64,000 nt of DNA from Geodermatophilus sp. YIM 151500 (GCF_025716945.1 NZ_JAOVZT010000011.1:25411-89410); one strand, 5' to 3'; counted from the stretch's first letter, positions 9,610 through 17,984 are shown. The notes: generated from the letters alone by a model not told the origin. Made by a program: numbers and translations.

Positions 9610-10059
9610 TCATCCGCCGGTCACCGTCATCGTGCCGACCTGACCCAGGCGGATGTGGAAGCTGCACTCGAACGGGTAGTCGCCCGTCGCCGTCACGTCG
9701 AACTCGATCGTCTCCCGCTGCCCGGGGGCGAGCAGGTCGATCTCCTCGGCGATCGACGCCGGGCCGGTATCCGGTGTGAACCGGAAGTTGTGGGTCAGCT
9801 CCTCGGCGACGTTGTCCACGGTCAGCCGCACCCGCCCCGGCTCCACGGTGAATTCGGCGGGCGTGAAGACGTAGTCGTCCTGGGTCTGCAGCGTGACCTC
9901 CTGGACGCCGTCCGAGGCGGTGGTCACCGTGCCCACCCCGGCCGGGGCGGACGGGGCGGTCTCCGGAGCCGCCTCGCCCCCGCCGCACGCGGTGAGGAGG
10001 GCGCACGCCAGCGCCGCCGCGGGAACCCCGCGCCGGACCGCCAGCCGCCCTGCCGTCAT
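9610..10059 (-). CDS. Cupredoxin-like lipoprotein
   Basis: 149 residues. The signal peptide ends at the lipobox LLTAC, and a single beta-barrel cupredoxin domain follows. Likely type-1 copper ligands are the histidine in LTHNF and the cluster CSFHIRLGQVGTM, giving Cys, His and Met in plastocyanin-like order. It would bind copper on the outer face of the membrane, for electron transfer or copper handling. Its ATG overlaps the stop of the NUDIX gene (ATGA at 10059-10056). This gene interrupts an otherwise Rv3671c-Rv3672c-like order and has no counterpart there. Confidence 0.85.
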   Translation of the reverse strand: MTAGRLAVRRGVPAAALACALLTACGGGEAAPETAPSAPAGVGTVTTASDGVQEVTLQTQDDYVFTPAEFTVEPGRVRLTVDNVAEELTHNFRFTPDTGPASIAEEIDLLAPGQRETIEFDVTATGDYPFECSFHIRLGQVGTMTVTGG

Positions 10060-10937
10060 CGACCGGGAACCGTACGCGTCGGAGGGCCGTCCGGAGCGGG
10101 GTCGGCCACCGTCGGCGTGCCGTCGCCGGCCGCCGGACCGTCGTCACCCTCCGGCTCGGCACCGAGCGGAGCGGCTTCGTCCTCCTCGTCCCCGTCGTCG
10201 GCCCCGGGCAGGGTGGCCGGCCGCGTCCCCACCGGAGGCAGGGGACGGACGTCGCGGACGTCCCACGGTCGGGCGAGCCCGGCGGCGGTGAGCAGGGCGT
10301 CGAGGAGGCCGGCGGTGAAGCCCCAGACCACCATGTCGGCAACGCCGAAGGCCGGGCCGACGTAGCCGGAGGGGTGCCGGACGCGGAACCGGTTGGCCGG
10401 ATCGACCAGGTCGGCCAGCGGCACCCGGGCGACCCGCGCGACCTCGTGGGGATCGGCGACCAGGACGTCGGCCGGGTCGTCCCACCAGGCGACGACGGGG
10501 ACGACGAGCCGGTCCGACGGCGGGATGAACAGTTCTTGCAGGGTCGCCAGCACGCGAACCCCGGCCGGGTCGACACCGGCCTCCTCCTCCGCCTCGCGCA
10601 ACGCGGTGCCGATCGGGTAGTCGTCGGCCGGGTCGGCGCCTCCGCCGGGGAAGGCCGGCTGCCCCGCGTGGCTGCGCAGGTGGGCGGTCTTCTCGATGAG
10701 GAGGACGTCGTGGCCCGCCGGTCCCTCACCGAACAGGATGAGCACCGCCGACCGCCGGGCGGTGGCGGTCGGGGTCGGCATGCGGTGGCGCAGCGGCAGG
10801 TCGTCGGCGGCGTCGAGCAGGCGGCGCAGGAACGCCGGCAGCTCCTCCGGCGGCGCGGTCGGCGGCGCGGTCGGCGGCGCGACGGTCGGCGGCCGGGACG
10901 GCTCCCCCGGTCGTGCACCGGGCCGGGACGCGCTCAC
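10056..10937 (-). CDS. NUDIX hydrolase, CoA pyrophosphatase type (Rv3672c-like)
   Basis: 293 residues. The NUDIX box is the region GGGADPADD then TALREAEEEAGV, with the REAEEEAG metal-binding core. The two flanking blocks, HLRSHAGQPAFPGG and LQELFIPPSDRLVVPVV, are typical of the CoA pyrophosphatase (NudL/PF00293) subfamily, which cleaves CoA and acyl-CoA. Both ends are low complexity: a Pro/Thr-rich head and an acidic tail of about 60 residues. The GTG start at 10937 is 16 nt after the stop of the thioredoxin-like gene, in an nth-to-marP directed operon. Order and strand match M. tuberculosis. Confidence 0.88.
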   Translation of the reverse strand: MSASRPGARPGEPSRPPTVAPPTAPPTAPPEELPAFLRRLLDAADDLPLRHRMPTPTATARRSAVLILFGEGPAGHDVLLIEKTAHLRSHAGQPAFPGGGADPADDYPIGTALREAEEEAGVDPAGVRVLATLQELFIPPSDRLVVPVVAWWDDPADVLVADPHEVARVARVPLADLVDPANRFRVRHPSGYVGPAFGVADMVVWGFTAGLLDALLTAAGLARPWDVRDVRPLPPVGTRPATLPGADDGDEEDEAAPLGAEPEGDDGPAAGDGTPTVADPAPDGPPTRTVPGR

Positions 10938-10953
10938 TGGTGCACCCCCTTCC

Positions 10954-11538
10954 TCACACCCGCACCCCGAGGTGGGTGCCGACGAGGCCGCGGAGCTCGT
11001 CGAGGGATTCGACGGGGCCGACCTCGGTGTGCACGAGGGCGCCGTCGGCGTCCAGGAAGTACGTGAAGGGCAGCAGGTTGATGCCGAGCTCGGTCATCAG
11101 CCGCCCCTCCCCGTCGAAGGCGCTCGGGAAGGCGACGCCCGCGTCGGTGGCGAACGACGCGGCCTGGGGGGCGCCGTCCTTGCTGATCACGCCCACCACC
11201 CGCACCGCCTCACCGGCGGCGTCGGCCAGCTCCTGGAGCACCGGCAGCTCCTCGCGGCACGGCCCGCACCAGCTGCCCCAGAGGTTCACGACGGTGGGCA
11301 CGCCCGGTGCCCGGCCGAGGTCGAGCGATCCGCCGGCCGGGCAGTCGAGGGCGAGGGCGGGCAGCGTCCGGGCCCCGGTGGCCGGTCGATCCGGCTGCTC
11401 CGGGCAGGGCGGCAGCACCGCGGCGAGCGGATCCGGATCGGCCGGCGGCCGCTCCGCGCCGTCGACCGCCTCCTCGGTCGAGCAGCCGGCCAGCAGGACG
11501 AGCAAGGCTGCGGTGGCGGCGGTGATGGTGCCGCTCAT
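10954..11538 (-). CDS. TlpA/ResA-like thioredoxin lipoprotein (Rv3673c-like)
   Basis: 194 residues from ATG 11538, which overlaps the nth stop (ATGA). A signal peptide ends at the lipobox LLAGC, and a thioredoxin fold of the TlpA/ResA class carries the redox site [11 protein letters not shown]. The cis-proline region is [10 protein letters not shown]. It would reduce or exchange thiols in exported proteins such as cytochrome c apoproteins. An additional pair of cysteines (PPCPEQ and LDCPAG) lies before the fold and could form a structural disulfide. It is in an operon with nth and the NUDIX gene. Confidence 0.9.
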   Translation of the reverse strand: MSGTITAATAALLVLLAGCSTEEAVDGAERPPADPDPLAAVLPPCPEQPDRPATGARTLPALALDCPAGGSLDLGRAPGVPTVVNLWGSWCGPCREELPVLQELADAAGEAVRVVGVISKDGAPQAASFATDAGVAFPSAFDGEGRLMTELGINLLPFTYFLDADGALVHTEVGPVESLDELRGLVGTHLGVRV

Positions 11539-12404
11539 TCGGTGTCCGACGCGGCCGGGGACTTCACCAGCTTCAACGCGGCCGGCGGATCGGTGGGGCC
11601 GATGCCGTAGGAGGGACACCACCGGGCCAGCCCGCAGGCGCCGCAGGCGGCCTTCTTGGCGTGGCAGACGCGGCGGCCGTGGAAGATCACGCGGTGGCTG
11701 AAGTCGGTCCATTCCTTCTTCAGCACCAGGGCGGCGACCTCGGCCTCGACCTTGACCGGGTCCTCCTCCGCCGTCCACCCGAAGCGGCGGACCAGCCGGC
11801 CGAAGTGCGTGTCGACGGTCAGCCCCGGCACGCCGAAGGCGTTGCCGAGGACGACGTTGGCGGTCTTGCGCCCCACCCCGGGCAGCGTGACCAGGTCGGC
11901 CATGCGGCCCGGCACCTCCCCGTCGAAGCGCTCGACCAGCGCGGTGGCCAGGCCGAGCAGGGAGCCCGCCTTGGCGCGGTAGAAGCCGGTGGGCACGAGC
12001 AGCTGCTCGAGCTCGGTTCGGTCGGCGCCGGCCAGGGCCACCGCGTCGGGGTAGCGGGCGAAGAGCGCCGGCGTCACCCGGTTGACCGTCTTGTCGGTGG
12101 TCTGCGCGGACAGCACGGTGGCGACGAGCAGCTCGAAGGGGTCGCGGAAATCCAGCTCGCAGTGCGCGTCGGGGTGGATGGCGGCCAGCTCGCGGGCCAT
12201 CCGGCGGGCGCGGCGGGTGCGCGCGAGCGGCGTCTCGTCCGGGTCGAACGGCGAGGCACCGGCCGGCAGGGACCGACGCGCCGGGCGCTGCCGCACCGGG
12301 CGGGCGTATCCCGGCGCCCCGCGCTGGACCGGATCCGCGGACACCCCCGGGGCCGCCTGCGACGACGCGGAGGACGGCTCGGACGACGACGCGGGCGCGG
12401 ACAC
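11535..12404 (-). CDS. nth: Endonuclease III
   Basis: 289 residues from GTG 12404. Base-excision repair glycosylase/AP lyase for oxidised pyrimidines. The helix-hairpin-helix with catalytic lysine is [13 protein letters not shown], the catalytic aspartate is in VDTHFGRL, and the [4Fe-4S] cluster ligands form [17 protein letters not shown] (C-x6-C-x2-C-x5-C). The first 60 or so residues are a Ser/Ala/Pro-rich extension that E. coli Nth lacks. I chose GTG 12404 because TACTCT lies 7 nt upstream, predicting a leaderless mRNA; ATG 12449 or 12452 are in-frame alternatives. Position matches Rv3674c. Confidence 0.93.
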   Translation of the reverse strand: MSAPASSSEPSSASSQAAPGVSADPVQRGAPGYARPVRQRPARRSLPAGASPFDPDETPLARTRRARRMARELAAIHPDAHCELDFRDPFELLVATVLSAQTTDKTVNRVTPALFARYPDAVALAGADRTELEQLLVPTGFYRAKAGSLLGLATALVERFDGEVPGRMADLVTLPGVGRKTANVVLGNAFGVPGLTVDTHFGRLVRRFGWTAEEDPVKVEAEVAALVLKKEWTDFSHRVIFHGRRVCHAKKAACGACGLARWCPSYGIGPTDPPAALKLVKSPAASDTE

Positions 12405-12411
12405 GCGTTCG

Positions 12412-12417
12412 AGAGTA
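12412..12417 (-). promoter_or_regulatory. -10 box of nth, leaderless type
   Basis: TACTCT on the minus strand ends 7 nt before the GTG start of nth, so transcription would begin at the start codon. Confidence 0.5.
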
Positions 12418-12530
12418 GGCGGCGCGGCCGACGGGTACCGCCGTGTCATCATCGGCACCGGGCGACGCCGGCCCGCGCGCCGGTTGCCGACGCAGCGAAG
12501 AGCGCCCCCGATCCGATCGAGGAGGTAGTG

Positions 12531-12803
12531 GTGGTCGCCTTCAGCGTCGTCCTGTTCCCGCCCCTGCTCATCGCCTTCCTGCTCGTCATGGAGCGCGTCG
12601 AGGAGCCGCTGCGCCGCCCCGGGTCCGCGCGCGACATGGACGAGTTCCTCAGCACCACCACTCCCGACGACGTCGACGAGTTCCTCAGCACCGCGACCCC
12701 CGACGACGTCGACGAGCTGGCGCACTCCGGTATCCGCCGGGCGCTGACCCGCTGGCGGGGCCGCCGCGGCCGCGGCCGGACCGCCAACCCGCCGCTCGTG
12801 TGA
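12531..12803 (+). CDS. Small membrane protein with tandem DEFLST repeats (Rv3675 position)
   Basis: 90 residues from GTG 12531, 5 nt after GGAGG (12521-12525). A single transmembrane helix at about residues 3-21 ([20 protein letters not shown]) is followed by a cytosolic tail with a 13-residue repeat: [26 protein letters not shown] and a truncated VDELAHSG. The end is Arg-rich. The gene lies between divergent nth and crp, the position of the small membrane protein Rv3675 in M. tuberculosis. No function is known to me. The repeat is encoded by near-identical 39-bp units, so it probably arose by recent duplication. Confidence 0.75.
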   Translation: MVAFSVVLFPPLLIAFLLVMERVEEPLRRPGSARDMDEFLSTTTPDDVDEFLSTATPDDVDELAHSGIRRALTRWRGRRGRGRTANPPLV

Positions 12804-12807
12804 GAAA

Positions 12808-12873
12808 GGCCTCCCTGCCCCATCCCTGCCCCCCACCGCTCGCGATCTCGCAGCGGGGCCCTGCAGGGAGGCC
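12808..12873. repeat. GAGCNTGCGA-family hairpin (inverted), likely terminator
   Basis: GGCCTCCCTGC at 12808-12818 pairs with 12863-12873. Read on the minus strand, the centre is CCCCGCTGC, loop GAGATCGCGA, GCGGTGGGG, with the same G-T pair five positions from the loop as the other copies. It follows the small membrane protein stop by 4 nt. Confidence 0.8.
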
Positions 12874-12913
12874 GAGCCTCGCCCCGTCTGGGGACGCTCG
12901 GGCCCACCGATCG

Positions 12914-12941
12914 GGTGAGTGATCGCACAGCCCCCTAGACT
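12914..12941 (+). promoter_or_regulatory. crp promoter with CRP-like autoregulatory palindrome
   Basis: GGTGA-N6-GCACA at 12914-12929 matches 8 of 10 positions of TGTGA-N6-TCACA. It ends 6 nt before a TAGACT -10 box (12936-12941), overlapping the -35 region, a position suited to autorepression. Confidence 0.55.
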
Positions 12942-12995
12942 CCGTGCGGACACGGATGCCGGTGCGTCCGTCGAGAGCGTGCGGGAGGACGTGCA

Positions 12996-13670
12996 GTGGA
13001 CGAGGTGCTGGCCCAGTCCGGGCTCTTCCAGGGGTTGTCGGAAGAGGCGGTGGAGCCGGTCGCCAGCCGTTTGGAGACCCTCACCCTTCCTCGCGGCAAG
13101 ACGGTCTTCCAGGAAGGCGAGCCGGGCGACAGCCTCTACATCGTCCTGCAGGGCAAGATCAAGTTGTCCCGGCGGGCGCCGGACGGGCGCGAGAACGTGC
13201 TGGCGGTCATGGGGCCGTCCGACCAGTTCGGCGAGCTGTCGGTGTTCGACCCCGGCCCGCGCACCGCGTCGGCCACCGCGGTGACCGACGTCAAGCTGGC
13301 CCGCATGCCGCAGTCGGTCCTGCGGCTGTGGATCGAGGCGCACCCCGAGATCGGCGAGCAGCTGCTGCGAGTGCTGGCCCGCCGGCTGCGGCGCACCAAC
13401 GACTCGGTGGCCGACCTGATCTTCACCGACGTGCCGGGCCGCGTCGCCAAAGCGCTGCTTCAGATGGCCGACCGGTTCGGCAGCCGCGAGAGCGAGGGCC
13501 TGCGGGTCAAGCACGACCTGACCCAGGAGGAGCTCGCCCAGCTCGTGGGCGCCTCGCGCGAGACGGTCAACAAGGCGCTGGCCGACTTCGTCCACCGCGG
13601 CTGGATCCAGCTGCAGGGCAAGTCGGTGGTCATCCTCGACGAGGACCGGCTGCGCCGCCGCGCGCGGTGA
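12996..13670 (+). CDS. crp: cAMP receptor protein-type regulator (Crp/Fnr family)
   Basis: 224 residues. The cyclic-nucleotide-binding domain occupies about residues 10-125, with the phosphate-binding cassette [18 protein letters not shown] containing the Gly-Glu-Leu-Ser and Arg-Thr pair that contact cAMP. A long dimer helix precedes the winged helix-turn-helix at about 165-205 ([21 protein letters not shown]). It is very close in layout to Rv3676 of M. tuberculosis and the GlxR group, a global regulator of carbon metabolism. The GTG start has GGGAGGAC at 12983-12990. A CRP-like site overlies its own promoter and another lies before acs. Confidence 0.94.
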   Translation: MDEVLAQSGLFQGLSEEAVEPVASRLETLTLPRGKTVFQEGEPGDSLYIVLQGKIKLSRRAPDGRENVLAVMGPSDQFGELSVFDPGPRTASATAVTDVKLARMPQSVLRLWIEAHPEIGEQLLRVLARRLRRTNDSVADLIFTDVPGRVAKALLQMADRFGSRESEGLRVKHDLTQEELAQLVGASRETVNKALADFVHRGWIQLQGKSVVILDEDRLRRRAR

Positions 13671-13690
13671 CACCCGTCGAGCGCTGAACG

Positions 13691-13912
13691 CGAGAGCCGC
13701 CCTGCGGGGGTCGCGGACCCGGCGCGGGGGCCGGAGGCTCCCCGGCGGGGACGCGAGGCGGGGCTCCACGCAGCGGGGGAACGGCCGTTGGCCGCGGTGC
13801 CGGCGAGAGCCGCCCTGCGGGGGTCGCGGACCCGGCGCGGGGGCCGGAGGCTCCCCGGCGGGGACGCGAGGCGGGGCTCCACGCAGCGGGGGAACGGCCG
13901 TTGGCCGCGGTG
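13691..13912. repeat. Two tandem copies of a ~113-bp repeat
   Basis: 13691-13799 and 13804-13912 are near-identical 109-bp copies, period 113. They contain GGGGGCCGGAGGCTCCCCGG and GGGACGCGAG, shared with the array at 63701-64000. They fill the space between crp and the convergent NUDIX gene. Open frames across the repeat are artefacts of base composition. Confidence 0.9.
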
Positions 13913-13924
13913 TGACCCGGAGGG

Positions 13925-14713
13925 TCACGAAGGCAACGGCACGACCATCCGGATGCGGGTGCCGTCGGGCAGCACGGCCCAGCGGCCGTCGGGCTCCTCG
14001 GTGAAGATCGGGCTGATCGGGTGCAGCGGCTCGGGCGGCGAGCCGGCGAGGGCGGCCGTGACGTCGGGGAACGGCTTCAGCTGGCCCAGGGTGTGGATGG
14101 TCGGCGGCAGCATCGGCCGGGTGCCCGCGGACATCTCCGCCAGGGCCGCCTCGGGTCGCAGCCAGCACGCCTCGTCGGCCTCCCCGGAGACGTGCCGGGC
14201 CTCCTGGCCGAGCGGGAGCGCCGCGGCGAAGAACTTCGTGTCGTAGCGGCGCGGCTCGACCGGCGGGGTGATCCAGTGCGCGAAGGGCCGCAGCAGGTCC
14301 GAGCGCACCGAGAGGTCGCGGACGGCGAGCAGCTCGGCGAGGGAGAGCTCCCGGCTGAGCAGCGCCTGGCGCTGGTCCTCCCAGTCCTGGCCGGACACGT
14401 CGGGGACGACGCCGTCCCCCGAACCCGCCAGCAGGACGCCGGCCTCCTCGAAGGTCTCCCGCACCGCGGCGCAGACCAGCTCGCGGGCGAGCCGCTCGTC
14501 GCACCCGAAGGCGGCCGCCCACTCCGCGGGTGGCGGCCCCACCCAGCCGATCTCGGTGTCACCGTCCCGCGGGTCGACGCCCCCGCCCGGGTAGGCGGTC
14601 ATGCCTCCGGCGAACGGCATGCCGCGCGTCCGGCGCAGCACGTACACCTCGAGGCCCTCGGCCCCGTCGCGCAGGAGCAGCACCGTCGCCGCCTGCCGTG
14701 GGACGGCGGTCAC
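13925..14713 (-). CDS. NUDIX hydrolase, NUDT19-like
   Basis: 262 residues from GTG 14713 (the frame is open to 14851, but the extra part is repeat-like). It begins with a conserved block, [21 protein letters not shown], then [17 protein letters not shown] long insertion separates this from the helix [18 protein letters not shown], with the RETFEEAG metal-binding core. A split NUDIX box of this kind and the later [11 protein letters not shown] and [13 protein letters not shown] motifs identify the NUDT19/RP2-like group, some of which hydrolyse CoA derivatives. It stands where M. tuberculosis has the Rv3677c hydrolase. No good ribosome binding site is visible. Confidence 0.82.
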   Translation of the reverse strand: MTAVPRQAATVLLLRDGAEGLEVYVLRRTRGMPFAGGMTAYPGGGVDPRDGDTEIGWVGPPPAEWAAAFGCDERLARELVCAAVRETFEEAGVLLAGSGDGVVPDVSGQDWEDQRQALLSRELSLAELLAVRDLSVRSDLLRPFAHWITPPVEPRRYDTKFFAAALPLGQEARHVSGEADEACWLRPEAALAEMSAGTRPMLPPTIHTLGQLKPFPDVTAALAGSPPEPLHPISPIFTEEPDGRWAVLPDGTRIRMVVPLPS

Positions 14714-14873
14714 GGTCGCGCCGGGAGGCCGTGGTCGCGGCGCGGAGGCCGCAGGCTGCCCGCCCGGACCACGCTCCCCGTCGGCCGTGACGGCGCCTCG
14801 TGGTGGTCCCGTCCGGAGGACGGCGAGGTCACGGCCTCCGGGCCTCCGCACCGGGACCGCAGCATGCTCGATC
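14714..14873. repeat. Intergenic segment related to the 112-bp repeat family
   Basis: GCGCGGAGGCCGCAGGC near 14737 and CGGCCTCCGGGCCTCCGCAC near 14834 resemble the GGCCGGAGGCTCC core of the 13691 and 63701 repeats in opposite orientations. Single, degenerate copies. No gene seen. Confidence 0.4.
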
Positions 14874-15365
14874 TCACTCCGCCAGTTCGACGGTCAGCTC
14901 GACCTCGACCGGGGAGCCCAGCGGCAGCTCGGCCACCCCGATCGCGCTGCGCGCGTGCTGACCGGCCGGGCCGAAGATGCGGCCGAGCAGCTCGCTGGCG
15001 CCGTTGATCACGCGCGCCTGGCCGGTGAAACCCTCGACGCTGGCCACGTAGCCGACGACCCGCACGACCCGGGCGACCGAGTCCAGGCCGACCAGCTCGT
15101 CGATCGCGGCGAGCGCGTTGAGCGCGCAGACCTTGGCGTCGGCGGCGGCGGCCTCCACGTCGACTGAGCCACCCACCTTGCCGGTGCGTCGCAGCCCGCC
15201 GTCGACGAAGGGCAGCTGCCCAGAGGTGAACACGAGCGAGCCGGTGCGGACGGCGGGCACGTACGAGGCCACCGGCGCGGCCACCGCCGGAAGCCGGATG
15301 CCCAGCTCGGCGAGGCGGGCCTGCCAGCTCCGCGGCGGGTTCCCGGACGGCGACGGGGAGGTCAT
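14874..15365 (-). CDS. RidA/YjgF family protein
   Basis: 163 residues from ATG 15365, with GAGG about 6-9 nt upstream. The RidA fold is seen in VFTSGQLPFVDG, then DAKVCALNALAAIDELVG and VVRVVGYVASVEGF. It has a C-terminal block IGVAELPLGSPVEVELTVEL in place of the RidA subgroup's conserved arginine motif, so it belongs to a divergent YjgF branch and deamination of enamine intermediates cannot be assumed. It overlaps nothing but starts 10 nt after the DUF4177 stop, so the two are co-transcribed. Position matches Rv3678c. Confidence 0.88.
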   Translation of the reverse strand: MTSPSPSGNPPRSWQARLAELGIRLPAVAAPVASYVPAVRTGSLVFTSGQLPFVDGGLRRTGKVGGSVDVEAAAADAKVCALNALAAIDELVGLDSVARVVRVVGYVASVEGFTGQARVINGASELLGRIFGPAGQHARSAIGVAELPLGSPVEVELTVELAE

Positions 15366-15375
15366 CGGCGCCGCC

Positions 15376-15549
15376 TCACTCGACCGGCCGCTTGAGGTAG
15401 GCCACCGGCTGCTCCGGACCACCCGGGCCGGGCAGCACCGCCACGAGTTCCCAGCCGTCGACGCCCCACGAATCGAGGATCGCCTTGGTGTTGTGGATCA
15501 GCAGCGGGATGGTCGCGTACTCCCACCTGCGACGGGCCGGTTCGCTCAT
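15376..15549 (-). CDS. DUF4177-type small protein
   Basis: 57 residues, reading MSEPARRRWEYATIPLLIHN through WGVDGWELVAVLPGP to AYLKRPVE. The pattern W-E-Y near the start and DGWELV in the middle is that of short DUF4177 proteins, function unknown. The ATG at 15549 lies 7 nt after a TAGCGT box, suggesting a leaderless transcript that continues into the RidA gene. M. tuberculosis has a similar small gene (Rv3678A) next to its ArsA-like pair. Confidence 0.82.
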   Translation of the reverse strand: MSEPARRRWEYATIPLLIHNTKAILDSWGVDGWELVAVLPGPGGPEQPVAYLKRPVE

Positions 15550-15556
15550 GACCTGG

Positions 15557-15562
15557 ACGCTA
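15557..15562 (-). promoter_or_regulatory. -10 box of the DUF4177-RidA operon, leaderless type
   Basis: TAGCGT on the minus strand ends 7 nt before the ATG at 15549. Confidence 0.5.
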
Positions 15563-15601
15563 GCGCAGCCGCCCGCGGCCCGGCGTGGCCCCGGGGCACC
15601 C

Positions 15602-15657
15602 GACCTTCCTGCAGGGTCCCCGCCGTGAGCTTGCGAACGGTGGGGGGCAGGAGGGTC
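15602..15657. repeat. GAGCNTGCGA-family hairpin between divergent promoters
   Basis: Outer stem GACCTTCCTGC (15602-15612) pairs with GCAGGAGGGTC (15647-15657). Inner stem CCCCGCCGT pairs with ACGGTGGGG around loop GAGCTTGCGA (15627-15636). This copy is unusual in sitting between two divergent start sites rather than at gene ends, directly upstream of the -10 at 15668. Confidence 0.85.
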
Positions 15658-15667
15658 CTCCGACTCC

Positions 15668-15673
15668 TAGGCT
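15668..15673 (+). promoter_or_regulatory. -10 box of the ArsA-like operon, leaderless type
   Basis: TAGGCT ends 7 nt before the GTG start at 15681. Confidence 0.5.
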
Positions 15674-15680
15674 GGTGCGG

Positions 15681-16661
15681 GTGAGCGCTGCGCGACTGCA
15701 CGTCGTCACCGGAAAGGGCGGCACCGGCAAGACGACGGTCGCCGCCGCCCTGGCGCTGGCGCTGGCCGCCGACGGGCGCACGGTGCTGCTGGTCGAGACC
15801 GAGGGCCGCCAGGGCATCGCCCAGCTGTTCGACACCCCGCCGCTGCCCTACGAGGAACGGCGGGTCGCGGTGACCCGCGGCCACGGCGAGGTCCGGGCGC
15901 TCGCGATCGACGTCGAGGAGGCGTTGCTCGAGTACCTCGACATGTTCTACAACCTGCGCCGGGCCGGCCGGGCGCTGCGCAAGATGGGCGCGATCGACTT
16001 CGCCACCGCCATCGCCCCCGGGCTCCGCGACGTGCTGCTCACCGGCAAGATCAAGGAGGCGGTGACGCGGCGGGAGAAGGGCCGTCCCGTCTACGACGCC
16101 GTCGTCGTCGACGCCCCGCCCACCGGCCGGATCACCCGCTTCCTCGGTGTCACCGCGGAGATGGCGCAGCTGGCCCGCTCGGGCCCGATCAGGACGCAGA
16201 GTGACGGCGTCATGGCCGTGCTGCGCTCGCCGCAGACCGCCGTCCACGTGGTCACGCTGCTCGAGGACATGCCGGTCCAGGAGACCGCCGACGCGATCGC
16301 CGAGCTGTCGGCGGCCTCGCTGCCGATCGGCTCGGTCATCGTCAACATGGCCACCGAGCCGGCGCTGCCCGAGACCGACCTGCGCCGGGCGGCGGAGGGT
16401 GGGCTCACCGGCGCCGACCTGGCCGCCGCGCTGGGCACCGTGCACCTGCCCGGCACCGACGGCCTCGCCGCCGCGCTGGCCGCACAGGTCGTCGAGCACG
16501 CGCAGCGCTGGGCGGCGCAGGACGAGCTGCGCGACGACGTCGAGGCGCTCGGCCGGCCGGTCGTCGAGCTGCCGCTGATGCCCGGGCCCATGGACGTCGG
16601 CTGCCTGTTCGAGCTGGCCGGCCGGCTGGAGGAGCACCTGCGCGCCGAGGTGGCCGCCTGA
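15681..16661 (+). CDS. ArsA/Get3-like ATPase, first of a pair (Rv3679-like)
   Basis: 326 residues. Deviant Walker A GKGGTGKTT lies at about residues 12-20, with switch regions VVVDAPPTGRITRFL and LVETEGRQG. Family: SIMIBI-class ATPases related to arsenite pump ArsA and tail-anchor factor Get3. It lacks the cysteine pair used for metal binding. In M. tuberculosis the Rv3679/Rv3680 pair forms a complex needed for tolerance of nitric oxide and other stress. The stop shares a base with the next ATG (TGATG), so the two partners are made together. The GTG start follows a TAGGCT -10 by 7 nt. Confidence 0.9.
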   Translation: MSAARLHVVTGKGGTGKTTVAAALALALAADGRTVLLVETEGRQGIAQLFDTPPLPYEERRVAVTRGHGEVRALAIDVEEALLEYLDMFYNLRRAGRALRKMGAIDFATAIAPGLRDVLLTGKIKEAVTRREKGRPVYDAVVVDAPPTGRITRFLGVTAEMAQLARSGPIRTQSDGVMAVLRSPQTAVHVVTLLEDMPVQETADAIAELSAASLPIGSVIVNMATEPALPETDLRRAAEGGLTGADLAAALGTVHLPGTDGLAAALAAQVVEHAQRWAAQDELRDDVEALGRPVVELPLMPGPMDVGCLFELAGRLEEHLRAEVAA

Positions 16662-17911
16662 TGGCGGTCGAGCCCGCCGCGGCCACCGAGCCCGCCGGCA
16701 CGCACCGGCCCGCCCCCGGTGCCCGGCCGCAGCCGGGTCGCGAGGCCCCGCCGATGGACCTCGCCGCCCTCATCACCGACCCCGGCTCGCGGATCATCGT
16801 CTGCTGCGGCGCCGGCGGGGTCGGCAAGACGACGACGTCCGCGGCGCTGGGCCTGGCCGCGGCCGAGGCCGGGCGGCGGGTCGTCGTCCTCACCATCGAC
16901 CCGGCCCGCCGGCTGGCCCAGTCGCTGGGCCTGGAGGAGCTGGACAACGAGCCCCGACGGATCGACGTCCCGGGGGCCGCCGGCGAGCTGCACGCGATGA
17001 TGCTGGACATGAAGCGCACCTTCGACGACATCGTCGTGGCGCACTCCACCCCCGAGCGGGCCCAGCAGATCCTCGACAACCCCTTCTACCAGTCGCTGTC
17101 GTCGTCCTTCGCCGGGACGCAGGAGTACATGGCGATGGAGAAGCTCGGCCAGCTGCGGGCCGCCGACACCTGGGACCTCATCGTCGTCGACACCCCGCCG
17201 TCCCGGTCCGCGTTGGACTTCCTCGACGCCCCCAACCGGATGAGCCGCTTCCTCGACGGCACGATGATCCGGCTGCTCACGGCCCCCAGCCGGGCCGGCC
17301 TCAAGTTCGTCAGCGCCGGCTTCCTGGTCTTCAGCCGGATCATCTCGAAGGTGCTCGGCGGCCAGCTCCTGCGCGACATCTCCGCCTTCGTCTCCGCGCT
17401 GGACACCATGTTCGGCGGTTTCCGCGAGCGGGCGAACGCCACCTACGAGCTGCTCCACCGCCCCGGCACGTCGTTCGTCGTGGTCGCCACCCCCGAGCCG
17501 GACGCGCTCCGCGAGGCCTCCTTCTTCGTCGACCGGCTTTCCACGGAGGGCCTGCCGCTGGCCGGGCTGGTGCTCAACCGCACCCACCCGCCGGCGACCA
17601 CCGTGCTGTCGGCGACCCGCGCCGAGGGCGCCGCGGAGGAGGTGGTCGAGGCCGGCGGCGAGGGCGCCGAGCTGGCCGCGGCGGCGCTGCGGGTGCACGC
17701 CGAGCGGATGACCCTGGCCGCCCGGGAACAGCACCTGGCCGACCGGTTCACCAGCGCCCACCCCGACGTCGCCGTCCGCACCGTGCACGCCGCCGCGGGC
17801 GACGTGCACGACCTCGAGGGGCTGCGGGAGATGGCCGGCGAGCTGACCGGCCCGGACGACACCCCCACCGGGATCCCGCGGACCCGCGTGCTGCCCGTCC
17901 GCCGCCGCTGA
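16661..17911 (+). CDS. ArsA/Get3-like ATPase, second of a pair (Rv3680-like)
   Basis: 416 residues. After a 31-residue Pro/Ala-rich head come the deviant Walker A GAGGVGKTT, the switch I-like LTIDPARRLAQSLG and switch II VVDTPPSRSALDFL. A hydrophobic stretch (AGFLVFSRIISKVLGG) and a helical insert after DISAFV distinguish it from partner one and resemble the client-binding region of Get3. It probably forms a heteromer with the preceding ATPase. No whiB gene follows, unlike in M. tuberculosis; the PonA2-type gene starts 81 nt later. Confidence 0.9.
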   Translation: MAVEPAAATEPAGTHRPAPGARPQPGREAPPMDLAALITDPGSRIIVCCGAGGVGKTTTSAALGLAAAEAGRRVVVLTIDPARRLAQSLGLEELDNEPRRIDVPGAAGELHAMMLDMKRTFDDIVVAHSTPERAQQILDNPFYQSLSSSFAGTQEYMAMEKLGQLRAADTWDLIVVDTPPSRSALDFLDAPNRMSRFLDGTMIRLLTAPSRAGLKFVSAGFLVFSRIISKVLGGQLLRDISAFVSALDTMFGGFRERANATYELLHRPGTSFVVVATPEPDALREASFFVDRLSTEGLPLAGLVLNRTHPPATTVLSATRAEGAAEEVVEAGGEGAELAAAALRVHAERMTLAAREQHLADRFTSAHPDVAVRTVHAAAGDVHDLEGLREMAGELTGPDDTPTGIPRTRVLPVRRR

Positions 17912-17978
17912 TCCGACGCCGCCGCCGCGTCACCGAGCGTCGCGACTCGACGTGACGCAGCTCATACCCTCCGGCACG

Positions 17979-17984
17979 TACTCT
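17979..17984 (+). promoter_or_regulatory. -10 box of the penicillin-binding protein gene, leaderless type
   Basis: TACTCT ends 8 nt before the ATG at 17993. Confidence 0.5.

Noticed and set aside
13460..13882. Open frame across the 113-bp repeat
   Set aside because: The protein would itself be a direct repeat of the DNA and has no ribosome binding site.
14714..14851. N-terminal extension of the NUDIX protein to an upstream ATG at 14851
   Set aside because: The extra 46 residues come from repeat-like sequence and are Arg/Gly/Pro-rich. Family members normally begin near [10 protein letters not shown].
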